From positions 558,001 to 622,000 of the forward strand of contig CP145422.1 in the NCBI GenBank assembly GCA_036867785.1: a stretch of DNA of 64,000 nt, read 5' to 3'. The notes below the pieces were generated by a model. The model did not search any database, was not told the DNA's origin, and saw only the letters and a list, made by a program, of their open reading frames with translations. Shown piece by piece: positions 1 to 9,489 of this stretch. Each line of letters opens with the position of its first letter. Position 1 is the first letter of the stretch. This DNA comes from Plasmodiophora brassicae (lineage: Eukaryota; Endomyxa: Phytomyxea; Phytomyxea; Plasmodiophorida). Both the position numbers and the translations under genes were made by a program.

Positions 1-2
1 AC

Positions 3-905
3 GTCAACCCGTCCGCGTCCAGGTCTGCAAGTCCAGCTGCCGGTGGTCGCGAACCGACCTCGTCTATGTCCAAGTCACGCGGCGCGCCATCGCGCGACAA
101 TCGTGCCGCCCTGCCACTTGGTACGCCTACGGGGGCGGCGATTGCCAGCCTCACAGAGCCGAAGGCGCCTGACAAACCCTCTTATTTATCACGTGCTGGT
201 TCCGCGGTTTCAGGCACGCTTGTCCAACGTACGACGTCGCCAGGTGCCATCCCCACGAAACTGACAACGAAGGGCGGCATCAGCACGGCACCGGCGGGGG
301 AATCCACGAAATCGCCGCCGAACGATTCCAACCTGGCATCGTCGTCTGACTCACCCAGCGGACGCAACGCAAGTGCTCCGATAGCAGGCACGGGCGATGC
401 GCTTCCGCAAGACGTCAAGAACGGGACACCTGATCCATCCAATGGACACCTGGTTTCGACAGAACCAAACAGAACCCACCCGAAACGGTCGTATGTCTCG
501 AAAGCGTTGCTGGTTGGAGCCTGCACACTGTCTGCTGTCGGCATTGGTTCCTATGGCCATGTCTCCTCCGCGCCTGCAATGCCACTTGAAATAACGAGGA
601 ACCCGCTGCTCGGCTCACGGCTGGCAAGAGGGATCCTAGCGACGTCGCTGGCCATTGCGGCATCATTGCGATTGAGCATTCCTAAACGTCCGTCTGAAGG
701 ACCTGATGTACCGCGTCCTGGCAGTCATCGATCCGGGCACCGCCGCGTGCCGTCGTGGTTCTGGATTGTTGTCGCCCTCGTTGCCATCGCGTCAACCGCA
801 GGGCTCCTTCTCGTCGTCCGGTTCTATCGACGTCACTTCCGCACCCGCCAGTACACCGCCTGGCAAGTCCAGAAACTCGAACAGCTCATGCAGCCACTCG
901 CATAA
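3..905 (+). CDS. Ser/Thr/Pro-rich membrane protein, 5' end probably outside the window
   Basis: I do not recognise this protein. The frame is open from base 3, and the first Met is at 66 (279 aa from there), so the true start may lie upstream. The N-terminal half is low-complexity, rich in Ser, Thr, Pro and Ala. Hydrophobic stretches follow near residues 148-165 and 190-205, and a strong transmembrane helix lies near residue 232-253 (core WFWIVVALVAIASTAG), followed by a basic tail (RFYRRHFRTR). This suggests a membrane-anchored protein with a disordered, possibly glycosylated or phosphorylated domain on one side. An intron inside the open frame cannot be excluded. Confidence 0.5.
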   Translation, partial: VNPSASRSASPAAGGREPTSSMSKSRGAPSRDNRAALPLGTPTGAAIASLTEPKAPDKPSYLSRAGSAVSGTLVQRTTSPGAIPTKLTTKGGISTAPAGESTKSPPNDSNLASSSDSPSGRNASAPIAGTGDALPQDVKNGTPDPSNGHLVSTEPNRTHPKRSYVSKALLVGACTLSAVGIGSYGHVSSAPAMPLEITRNPLLGSRLARGILATSLAIAASLRLSIPKRPSEGPDVPRPGSHRSGHRRVPSWFWIVVALVAIASTAGLLLVVRFYRRHFRTRQYTAWQVQKLEQLMQPLA

Positions 906-1383
906 GCACCCCGGTCAGGCACGGAACGATTGTGGCGCGTTTGTGTATAGTTTCAATACAGCAACGAACTGTCCCTAATCGTCGTCGGCTGTATTACGAA
1001 TTTGCCGCTCCTCTATTGATCTACTGGTGATACGTTTCCGGAGGACACCACACGCTCGAAGCTGGCCGGCTCGATCCGCAAGCCGCGCAGTCGGGAACTG
1101 CAGACTCGTCTGACGCGGTGGCCGGACTCCGACCTGACTCTGAGGGCGTCATTTTCAATCTGGGCCCGGGTGGCGGTCGGGCGATGCATCGCGGCATGGC
1201 TCGTAGGGGTCGCTCGGGCGGGTACGACTGGCGCAAACACGTCAAGAAGGGTGATGGCGCCGCACGCGAAGGGCCGCCAGATTACAGCCGGTCGCCGTCG
1301 CCGGACGTGTAGGGCTGTGCCTGGAATGCGGCTGTGCAGGTCGCTGATGTCGCCGCAGGGAACGACCGGACAGCGTCCAGTCT
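906..1383. other. Intergenic or 5' region without a supported gene
   Basis: Only short overlapping frames on both strands, none with a recognisable domain. The missing first exon of the ATPase gene that follows probably lies in the last 200 bases here, because that gene has no ATG in frame at its visible 5' end. Confidence 0.5.
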
Positions 1384-3185
1384 TTGGGTGACCTGAGACA
1401 ACTCTGCAATCGGATGGACGGATCGTCGTATGGGCAGTATAAACGGCTGCGGGATTCGAGTTATGCACTGGGAAAGTTCACGCTGACCTTCGACCATATC
1501 CAGCCTGATGGATATGCGCCACCGTCGAGATGCCACATCAGAATCCCGCTGAAGGATACAGGCCTCCCAGAAACGTGGTGGTCGTCGCCTCTTCGACGAA
1601 TAGGTATCGTTATGCTGCATCCGTTCTTCACCGTGCCTTACGCCTTGTGTGCTTGTAGCCCTGAGTGATTACCTGACTAGAAGGTTCCACGAAATGTCGC
1701 ATCGGCGTGACGACAAGCCGTTTATCTCGGTCAGCAAACCGACACAGCAGGTGCTCCAAAGGAATGCGACGCTGTTCAATACCACTTCTGGCGCGAATTT
1801 CTTGGAGCTGCGCCCAACCATTGCTCTTCCGAGTAGGGGACGGACCATTCTTGGGTAGGACGATTATTGTTTGGTCCTCAACAACCGGCCTACTGACCGA
1901 TCCCTGTAGGAACCTGTGCGGCAAGATCCTGACGGAAGACCTAGTTGAATATCTTCGCAAATCGCTGTTGGTCGAGTCGCTGGATGAGAAGGCCGTCCTA
2001 CGGCACATTCAGTGTGTCGAAGACTCTGAGGTGTGTTCGCAAATGTGATTCGCCTATACCTCGTTTGGCTCATATCTGGTCTACACAGTGCCTACGTGAT
2101 CAGTTAAGCGAAGCAGGTTTAGTCGCGTTTATCGGTGATGGTTCTATTCTGCCTCGGCGTAGTGGCGTCAGCGATCTTCCTATGCCAGCGCAATCAGCAG
2201 TGCGGTTTCGCTCTCCGGACAGTATGGCCGTTACTCTGAAGACGCGACATTCCGGCGCGATTCGCGGTATGGGGGTTCCCGTTGGAGTAAACCTCATTGT
2301 TGGCGGCGGGTACCACGGGAAGTCGACGCTGCTGGAGGCCATCGAGATGGGCGTCTATAATCACGTACCCGGTGATGGGCGCGAACATGTACGTGCATGT
2401 CATTTCCCGAGCGCCCACGATATTCACCTGGTTGCAGGTTGTCAGCATCTCGTCCAGTGTCAAGATTCGCGCTGAAGATGGTCGCAGCATTACGCATGTG
2501 GACATCTCGCCCTTCATCTCGAACTTGCCCCAGGGGCGCCCGACGACGTCCTTCACTTCGGAGGACGCTAGCGGGTCGACGTCACAAGCTGCGGCGATCA
2601 TTGAATCGCTTGAGCTTGGTGCACAATGCCTGCTAATCGACGAGGATACGAGCGCCACGAATTTCATGATCCGTGACATGCGCATGCAACTTGTCGTATC
2701 GAAGGACAAAGAGCCCATTGTAATTTGGCGCTGCCCTGGTGACGACATCAACAAACTGACGGCTCATATCTCAGACCCCGTTCATTGCTCGCGCTCGTAG
2801 TATGCTGCACCAAATGAATTGCAGTTGCATTCTCGTTGTTGGAGGATGTGCCGATTACTTCGCGATTGCCGACCGAGTCATCCAGCTGGACAACTACGTT
2901 GCGAGCGATGTAACAGACAAGGCCAGACAGGTTGTCGCTGATCATGCGTCAACATTCGATCCAGCGTGGCAGTCCAGAGATGGAATGGAGCTGGCGACGT
3001 CACCGCATCGTGACCTGAGTGCCGGCTACCGCGGCAAGAACAAAGTGATGGCCCTGACATCCGTGCTTGTCGACGGCGAGCAGGTCGATCTGTCCTGTCT
3101 GGAGCAACTGGTCGATCGCGGTCAAACACAACTGATCGTTGACGCTGTTGTCTACTTACAGTCGCAACGGATGCTGGTAGGGTGA
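1384..3185 (+). CDS. ABC-class P-loop ATPase (COG3044/PF09818 type), six visible exons
   Basis: Predicted soluble ATPase of the ABC-class family otherwise best known from bacteria. The cellular role is not established. Removing introns 1604-1658, 1855-1909, 2031-2088, 2389-2437 and 2720-2774 gives one continuous protein of about 510 aa. Family landmarks appear in order: the N-terminal domain (LCNRMDGSSYGQYK), the Walker A loop GGGYHGKSTLLEAI, the signature-like block SGSTSQAAAIIESLE, the Walker B region LLIDEDTSATNFMIRD, KDKEPITPFIARARS, and the switch stretch ILVVGGCADYF. All catalytic motifs look intact. The frame opens without an ATG (the first codon of the open stretch is TTG), so a short upstream first exon is likely and the 5' end is unresolved. 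Introns are 49-58 nt. Confidence 0.88.
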
Positions 3186-3783
3186 TTTGTATTGAACGAC
3201 ACAGGTTGTTTACTCGCCTGCGATCGTAGGACGGAAGGCGCCCTTTACGTGAGGTTCTGGAAGCGCTTAAAGTATTGCTCGACAAGGAGCCGTATGGCCT
3301 CGATGCTGTTTCGGATCGCCGGCATGGCGCTTACAGGTACGTTGGACTGCGTCTTTTGAAGAGCGCCGTTTGAACTCCTAAACGCGACGTATAGCCGCGC
3401 GCGATTGTTCGAAATTGGGGCATGCATTAACCGTCTGCGCAAGTCCCGGTCGTGAGAAGTACTCCACAAGGTGCTTCGTTGCATTTCCCTCGGCCCATCC
3501 GGGTGGCGTAAGCGTATTACACCGCCCGAGTGTACGACACCCAGTTATGGCATAGTCCTGAATGACGTCGACAGTGTCCCGACGTTGCTATCGACCTGTC
3601 ATCGATAGTCAAATGCGAACTTGCCCGGGTTGAACCACACCCGACAGGACAGATCTGTATATTCTCTCGGCACGCGTCCCGGGATTGTTCACAGGGCACG
3701 CGACGTTGCCTTCGTACTGGGGTCTCCGCATTCCCACAAATCATCAGCGTGTGGTCTGTGCTCGTGTCCAGCAAACGTTCGTT
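3186..3783. other. Intergenic stretch with no convincing gene
   Basis: A minus-strand frame of 79 codons (3245-3484) has an amphipathic, helix-like C-terminal half, but it matches no family I know and has no flanking exons I can join. Otherwise this looks like the promoter region of the secreted-protein gene that follows. Confidence 0.4.
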
Positions 3784-4479
3784 ATGGCGCCGGTGTCGCT
3801 AGTCGCAACCGTATTGCTTCTGGTCGCGGTCGTCGACGCCCGCTGCGACGACATGTGCATGTGTCATTCTATTAAGTGCACTGATACCGGTGCGGTGTCC
3901 TGGCGGCTGGACGTACAGCACAACACGTCCCCTGATCAGGCCACGGTTCCCAAGATCCAGTTCGCACACGGCAATCGCCACGCCATCACCAACCTGGGCA
4001 ACGTCAGCCAGCTCTTCCAGCAGCTGGTCCCGTTCGCCCATAACGGATTCGAGCTCTACGACTACGACGGTTGCAACTACGAGCTGATCCAGGTGGCGAC
4101 CGGGCAGTCGTGCGTCCACTTCAACAAGCACACCAGCGAGCTGCTGTGCGACACGAACCCGTCCAACGGCACGCGTGCGTACTTCAGCGTCGGACCCGCA
4201 CGTCTAGACTGGATCATGTTCGTGCACACCACCCTGCGAACGCTGTGCGACGGCCGCGACCGCGACGTATTCTTCATCTCAGCGTCGTCGTCCGGTGCGC
4301 TAGACGCCCAGCTGGCCTGCTACGTGAACAACCCCGGGTACTACGAGAACCCGCTGTCCTCTGCGCTGTCCTCGCCGGTCAGCTCTGTCGACATGAACGT
4401 CCTGGCGTCCGTCATCGAATCCATCTTCATGCACCCGTGCCAACCGCCATCCGGGCCTCGCGTGCCTCCTCCCCCATAA
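3784..4479 (+). CDS. Secreted cysteine-containing protein, member A of a tandem pair
   Basis: A 231-aa protein of unknown function. The start is set at the Met (MAPVSLVATVLLLVAVVDA) that gives a clean signal peptide, with likely cleavage after VDA; upstream in-frame Met codons would bury it. The mature part has about ten Cys, several N-glycosylation sequons (NTS, NVS, NGT) and a proline-rich tail. Its downstream neighbour is a clear paralogue. Shared blocks include QHNTS/PHNTP, a SGxxC-like Cys block followed by LNEHS/FNKHT, LLCDTN/LYCDTN, and the motif CDGRDRDVFFISASSS versus CDDHDRDVFFLAASST. No intron is needed here. It may be a secreted lineage-specific protein. No enzymatic motif is visible. 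Confidence 0.75.
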   Translation: MAPVSLVATVLLLVAVVDARCDDMCMCHSIKCTDTGAVSWRLDVQHNTSPDQATVPKIQFAHGNRHAITNLGNVSQLFQQLVPFAHNGFELYDYDGCNYELIQVATGQSCVHFNKHTSELLCDTNPSNGTRAYFSVGPARLDWIMFVHTTLRTLCDGRDRDVFFISASSSGALDAQLACYVNNPGYYENPLSSALSSPVSSVDMNVLASVIESIFMHPCQPPSGPRVPPPP

Positions 4480-4616
4480 ACGATTGCCATGGTTCCCTGC
4501 ACTCTCCCCGGATAGAACGTTCAATAGATTCGTGCCCGCCTGGGCGTGTGCCACATGCACGACGCGTGGCATGCACTGCGCCACAATCGCATTCCTGATA
4601 TTAGCTGCACGACAAC

Positions 4617-5374
4617 ATGTGGTCGATGATGGTTCTGGCTGCGATGGCGGCGCTCGCCGCCGGGCGCCGCGACGACCTGTGCCTGGTGGCCCCGATCCGA
4701 AGCTCGGACGACAGCACCTGGCAATTTCGGTTCGACATCCCGCACAACACGCCGGGGAACGTACAGGGCCCTAACGCGCTCCGCTTCACCATGTGCAATG
4801 GCGGGCGCCATGTCACCTCTCGTATGGACGACCTACCTCCATCTTCATATGTGCTTGACGCGCGTTGTGCCCAGGGCCACTGCCTAACGGTGCCACGTTG
4901 CTTGATGCCGTCAACTACGTCGCGTACGACCTGGTGCCCATGCTCAGCGATCTGACCAACGGCACCGTCGAGTATCACGATGTGTTCAACGACGACACCG
5001 CCTGCAAGCAGTCGCTGATAACGACGAGATCCGGCGACTATTGTGTGCGCCTGAACGAGCACTCACAGCAGCTGTACTGCGACACGAATTCCGACCGCCT
5101 GCTGAACACGACGCCATACGGGAACATCAGCATGGCGCACGTCCAGCTTCGCGAGATCTGCGACGACCACGACCGCGACGTGTTCTTCCTGGCGGCGTCG
5201 TCCACCGCGGCGCTGGACACGCAGCTGAACCGCTGCTCGCCGAACTGGTGGCTGCGGTGCGAGTTCGACATGAGCGCCGCCCAGACGCCCCTGGACCAGA
5301 TGACCAGCGGGCAGCTCTACGCCCTCGATGACCTCCTTACGTGCGTCTTCTTGAACATCTGGAACTGCCCTTAA
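4617..5374 (+). CDS. Secreted cysteine-containing protein, member B of a tandem pair
   Basis: Paralogue of the preceding gene. Splicing out 4822-4874 (53 nt, GTATGG...CCCAG) joins the two open stretches in phase into 234 aa. The N-terminus MWSMMVLAAMAALAAG is a short signal peptide. The core keeps the pair's landmarks: PHNTP, the SGDYCVRLNEHSQQLYCDTN region, and REICDDHDRDVFFLAASSTAA. It also keeps cysteines near the end (NIWNCP). Member A lacks this intron, so it was gained or lost after duplication. Function unknown; extracellular or vacuolar location inferred from the signal peptide. Confidence 0.75.
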
Positions 5375-5415
5375 CACAGTCGTCTATCGTCCCTGCTACA
5401 CTGGATGCCGAATTA

Positions 5416-5976
5416 ATGCATCGCTTAATCCTCGGGACAGGAACGTCATTCGTTGACGACGCCGCTCCGATTATAGTGTTAGTGGCGAGTGGATCGCTTG
5501 CCTTAGGGGGCGCGATGATGCAATCGTATGGGAAGATGTGGCGGGACACGTCGCGTGCTGTTCAGGCAGCGGGCGTGCTGCGGCCGGTCAGTCAGGTCCT
5601 CTGCCTGGCCATGGCCGCGGCCTGCTGCTGGAACGCGGCGGTGGCCACCGCTGGCTCTGCTGCGCAATTCGAATTGGTGTGGAGCGGGGTCATGTTCGTC
5701 GTACTGGCTGTGCTGATGGCGTACGCGACGAGGACGCTGATCTCGCTGACGTTCATTACGGCGTTCTCGGCCGTCCTGTCGCAGGTCTCGCTGATGCTCG
5801 CGGTTCGTTTCTGGCGTCCCGCCGCGGACGCACCGGCCCTGGCGATGATCATCATCGGTGTCCTGCTCGGTGCCGCGCTGCTAACGTTCGCCGTCATCCT
5901 GGCCGCCAAACGAACCGGATTCGACATTCAGTTCGTTCGTGACGCGGATTCCAGGTCGACCCGCACGACCGCCTAA
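5416..5976 (+). CDS. Five-TM membrane protein of unknown function
   Basis: A 186-aa protein, start chosen at the first Met after the upstream gene's stop. Five hydrophobic helices can be seen: IIVLVASGSLALGGAMM, VLCLAMAAACCWNAA, SGVMFVVLAVLMAYA, ISLTFITAFSAVLSQVSLML and ALAMIIIGVLLGAALLTF. They are followed by a short polar tail. I recognise no family. It lies 41 nt downstream of the second secreted paralogue on the same strand. Confidence 0.6.
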   Translation: MHRLILGTGTSFVDDAAPIIVLVASGSLALGGAMMQSYGKMWRDTSRAVQAAGVLRPVSQVLCLAMAAACCWNAAVATAGSAAQFELVWSGVMFVVLAVLMAYATRTLISLTFITAFSAVLSQVSLMLAVRFWRPAADAPALAMIIIGVLLGAALLTFAVILAAKRTGFDIQFVRDADSRSTRTTA

Positions 5977-6199
5977 ATACAGATACAGCCGGTTCACACA
6001 CGCCAACCTGTGGTCTTTATATTCGGGCCGTGATGACTCACGATGCAGCGATATGGGCGTCATGCCACGCTCGCCTGTTGAGTCACACGTTGGGACGTAT
6101 CTTCTGGGTCGGCAGGCGGCTGACAAATTGCTATTGTCTGCCCAGTTCAGACCCTAAGGTTTGATCGAGCGTTATCACCCCTCGAAAACACGCATCACG

Positions 6200-7918
6200 A
6201 TGCTGGACCGCCTGGTGATCGCCGCGTTGGCGATCGGGGTGGCTGCCGGTCTCGACCTGGCCGGCACCGTCAATGAAGGCACGTACCTGAACATCAACTG
6301 TAAGGATCAGACGATCGCCGAGATCCTGGACGCCACCTACGGCACCAACGTCGGCAGCGTCTGCTTCGTCGAGCAAGCGCCGCAGATCGTCAGCGACCTG
6401 TGCCTGAAGCAGAACAAGTGCCGCGTTATGGCGTCCCCTAGGACGTTCGGCGATTCGTGCAACGGGTTCCCGAACATGACGCTGTCCATTGAGGTGCGTT
6501 GCACAGAACCCGCACCGACCCCGGCACCGACCCCGAGGCCAACCACAGCGATGCCAACCCCTGCGCCAACGCCAAAGCCGACACCTGCGCCAGCTCCGAC
6601 ACCTGCGCCAACGCCAAGGCCAACGCCAAGGCCAACCCCTGCACCAACGCCACGGCCAACACCTGCGCCAACTCCTGCTCTAACGCCAACTCCTGCTCCA
6701 ACGACAAAACCGACGCCAATGCCAACTCCAGCGCCGGCACCGATGGCGTTAGCGCCGGCACCGATGCCGTTAACGCCAGCGCCAGCCGCGGATCCGTTCG
6801 ACAGGTTTCTGCAGGACCTGCTGGCGGCCCTGCAACGTCTGCTACAGAAGACGAACTCGACGACGATGCCGGATGACCAGCGCCGCGTTCTGGACCAGAC
6901 GCGCGACGTTGTGAGGAACATGTCGACGCCGGGCGATGACCCGCTGCGAACCCGGCTGGAGCACGACATTCTCGACCTGATCAACAACTCGACGGCACCG
7001 AACGCGGCCAAGCCGGACAGCATTCCGACGGCGGTCCCGAAGAACGCGACGATGGCGCCAGGGCAGGACGAGATGGGCCTCCTCCAGGAGATCCTTCAGG
7101 CGATCAAGAACTGGACGATGCCCACCAGTGCGCCAAGGCCGTTTGCGAACATGACGACACCGACGATGACGGCGCCGAACGCGCTCAAGAACACGACGAT
7201 GGCGGCGCCAAACGCGTTCGGGAACACGACGACGATCGCGCCGAGCCCGACGACCGCTGCGGGGCAGCCGAAATCCATCAATGATCTGGGCAGCAACGGG
7301 ACGACGACGGCGTTGGCGAACCAGAATCCGGTGCCGTCGCAGGTGCCCGAGATCCACCCGGAGCTGTTCAAGAACATGACGGCGGCGAAGCTGAAGCAGT
7401 TGGGCGTCCCCGAGATCCACCCGGAGGTGCACAACCTGACAAACACGCCGGCGCCGAACACGTCGGCGGCTATGCCGACCTCTGTGACACCGGCAGCATC
7501 ACTGCCGCTTGTGTCGGGACGCAGCCAGCAACCCGAACCCGCGACGCGTGTGCTGAACAACAGGATCACCCACCAGGGCGACATGCTGACGGGGCAGACG
7601 CAGCCGCAGCCGATGCTCATGTTCGGGTTCGTCCCCGAGAACCAGTCCCGTCGTTACACGTGCCCGATGGGCGTCTTCACGCGCGTGCAATTCGCGTCGT
7701 ACGGGACGCCTCGCGGCAGTGACGTCACCAGCCTGAAAGCCGACCCACAGTGCGCATCGAACGCAGACGACACCGCGAAGTTCGTCAGCGACCTGTGCGT
7801 CAACGAGAGCGAATGCGAGATCCCGGCCAGCAACAAGCTGTTCGGCGACCCGTGCCCAGGAACGGTGAAGCACCTGTCCGTATCGATCGTCTGCACGCCA
7901 TACGATCTCGGCTTCTAA
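6200..7918 (+). CDS. Secreted protein with two SUEL-type (galactose/rhamnose-binding) lectin domains
   Basis: Single open frame of 572 aa. The Met at 6200 begins a signal peptide ([17 protein letters not shown]). Residues about 20-105 form a SUEL-type lectin domain, shown by the spaced cysteines, the YGT element and the [14 protein letters not shown] block. A second copy sits at the C-terminus (about 485-568: [44 protein letters not shown]). Between them is a long linker: first a Pro-Thr-Ala repeat (about 108-195), then an Asn/Thr-rich part with many sequons (NTT, NMT, NLT). The architecture suggests a bivalent carbohydrate-binding surface or wall protein. The linker's repetitive DNA (6500-6780) also gives long artefactual frames on the other strand. 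Confidence 0.88.
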   Translation: MLDRLVIAALAIGVAAGLDLAGTVNEGTYLNINCKDQTIAEILDATYGTNVGSVCFVEQAPQIVSDLCLKQNKCRVMASPRTFGDSCNGFPNMTLSIEVRCTEPAPTPAPTPRPTTAMPTPAPTPKPTPAPAPTPAPTPRPTPRPTPAPTPRPTPAPTPALTPTPAPTTKPTPMPTPAPAPMALAPAPMPLTPAPAADPFDRFLQDLLAALQRLLQKTNSTTMPDDQRRVLDQTRDVVRNMSTPGDDPLRTRLEHDILDLINNSTAPNAAKPDSIPTAVPKNATMAPGQDEMGLLQEILQAIKNWTMPTSAPRPFANMTTPTMTAPNALKNTTMAAPNAFGNTTTIAPSPTTAAGQPKSINDLGSNGTTTALANQNPVPSQVPEIHPELFKNMTAAKLKQLGVPEIHPEVHNLTNTPAPNTSAAMPTSVTPAASLPLVSGRSQQPEPATRVLNNRITHQGDMLTGQTQPQPMLMFGFVPENQSRRYTCPMGVFTRVQFASYGTPRGSDVTSLKADPQCASNADDTAKFVSDLCVNESECEIPASNKLFGDPCPGTVKHLSVSIVCTPYDLGF

Positions 7919-8176
7919 AACCGAATATGAAATACACCCGCCGCCGCTGCCCCCGCGATTTTTGCGCGCCGAGCGACACCCGCGCGTCGGAGCTGCAGCG
8001 TCGGGCTGAGTGGGAGCAGCAGCTTCTGACAGCGCGGGCCGTACACCGGCGATGATAGCGCCAACAGTCAAAGCGGCTTCGGGGATTCTGGATGGCCGGA
8101 CTGGGGAACCGAAGCAGTCCGTTGCAGAACGTCCGTTTATTGGCGCTACAACGTACGGCCAATGCTGCATGTGTGC

Positions 8177-8663
8177 CTAAGGGACGACGTTGAGGCCGAT
8201 GGACCGGGCCTGGGCGGCGATCGACTTGACGACGCCTTCCAGGTCGTGGTCCTCCATGCCCGGATCCGTCATCTTGACCTGGCCGATGGCGAACAGCTGC
8301 CGCAGGGATACGTTGCCGACCATTTCCCGGCCGGGCTGCCGGGCGCCCTTCTCCACGCCCGCCGCCTTCTTCAGGAAATAGCTCGTCGCCGGCGACTTGA
8401 TCAGCAGGTTGAACGTACGGTCCTCGAAGACGGTCACCCGGACGCGCATCGGGACCTCCTTCTTGTACGTCGTCGACGCCAGGTTGAACGCCTGCACCGA
8501 TCATTGTAAACGGGTTGCCGCCCGGCTCGTGGTATGGAATGCCGACCTTGCAGAATTCCATGATGTTCAGGCCGAGTGAACCGATCGCCTGACCGATCGC
8601 CGGGGACGGCGCCGCTTTGCCGGCGGGCAGCGTCATGCGCACCATGGCCTTCACCGCGCTCAT
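8177..8663 (-). CDS. MRPL11: Mitochondrial large-subunit ribosomal protein uL11 (L11)
   Basis: Binds 23S-type rRNA and forms the base of the ribosomal stalk. Splicing out 8492-8546 (55 nt) gives 143 aa. Exon 1 carries the L11 N-terminal domain (LPAGKAAPSPAIGQAIGSLG, then NIMEFCK). Exon 2 begins AFNLAS and contains VRVTVFEDRTF, SYFLKKAAG and the C-terminal RNA-binding domain ending GLNVVP. The sequence resembles the bacterial/mitochondrial form rather than cytosolic L12. No long targeting presequence is visible before the domain, so import may rely on the N-terminal segment. Confidence 0.92.
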
Positions 8664-8794
8664 CGCCGTCTCACGGACGCCGCTTCGTGTAGGTAGGTAC
8701 TCGACTGATACAAGTGCCGGGGAGTACGTCTTCGCATCTGAAGGGGGTTCGAGGTGTTTTATCTTATTGACGATGATGCATGACAATGGTCTGT

Positions 8795-9127
8795 TCAGGA
8801 CATGGGCGTGGCGACTGGGAACAAACGTTTGGCGTTGGGCGGGAAGTACGGCTCCTGGGTGGCGGCGAGGAACGGCCACGCGCCGGGGCCGTCTCTAACC
8901 ATGCGCGCAATGTGGTCCGCCCAGGAATCCGATGGCGTTTCCATTCGGACAACACCCGCCCGCCTTATAAGGCGAGCATTCAGGTTCGCCGGGTCGATTC
9001 GCATGGGATCACGGCAGACGCCAACGATAACGGCAATGACTAGTCCGAGGAGCAGCATCTGGATCGCGAGCTGGCAGCCCCAAATAATGCCCTTCGTCGA
9101 CCCTGTCATCTTCGCTGACAGATACAA
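8795..9127 (-). CDS. Small single-pass membrane protein
   Basis: A 110-aa open frame with a single N-terminal hydrophobic helix (CQLAIQMLLLGLVIAVIVGV) followed by a soluble tail that starts RDPMRIDP. It reads as a type II membrane protein or uncleaved signal anchor. No family is recognised. It sits alone between uL11m (also minus) and the plus-strand RasGEF, so it is independent of both, but it could still be a chance frame. Confidence 0.45.
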   Translation of the reverse strand: MYLSAKMTGSTKGIIWGCQLAIQMLLLGLVIAVIVGVCRDPMRIDPANLNARLIRRAGVVRMETPSDSWADHIARMVRDGPGAWPFLAATQEPYFPPNAKRLFPVATPMS

Positions 9128-9489
9128 TCGTGGGGTTCGGTGAGGTGCGACACGAAAATCACAACAAAATAGAATGAGACGACTGGGCGTGCCCCCTCAG
9201 ACACGAACATTCGATATCTGCAGGCCCTGTTGAGTCACGCCGCGCGTCTGCAGTCACGCCCCGTCTGTATACGGCCTGCAAACGTTCCGCCAATGTTCGC
9301 CGACTGGGAGCTGCAGACATGACATAAAACCACATCCAGTGCCCGAGTCTCAACTCGGGCTATTTCGGGAAGAGAACCTGAGGTGGTCTAATTCCGTCGT
9401 CCGTCCCCCCGTCGCGTTGGTCGTTCCGCCTAAACCGTACATCGCCGCCCGGGCGCCAGCTGCATCGGGTCGGGGCGTGCCCTGCTGCC
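9128..9489. other. Intergenic region upstream of the RasGEF gene
   Basis: No supported coding region. This 360-base stretch separates divergent genes and probably holds both promoters. Confidence 0.4.

Noticed and set aside
6337-7023. Gly/Val/Ala-rich 228-codon minus ORF
   Set aside because: It is the reverse reading of the Pro-Thr-Ala repeat in the SUEL lectin linker, so it is a composition artefact.
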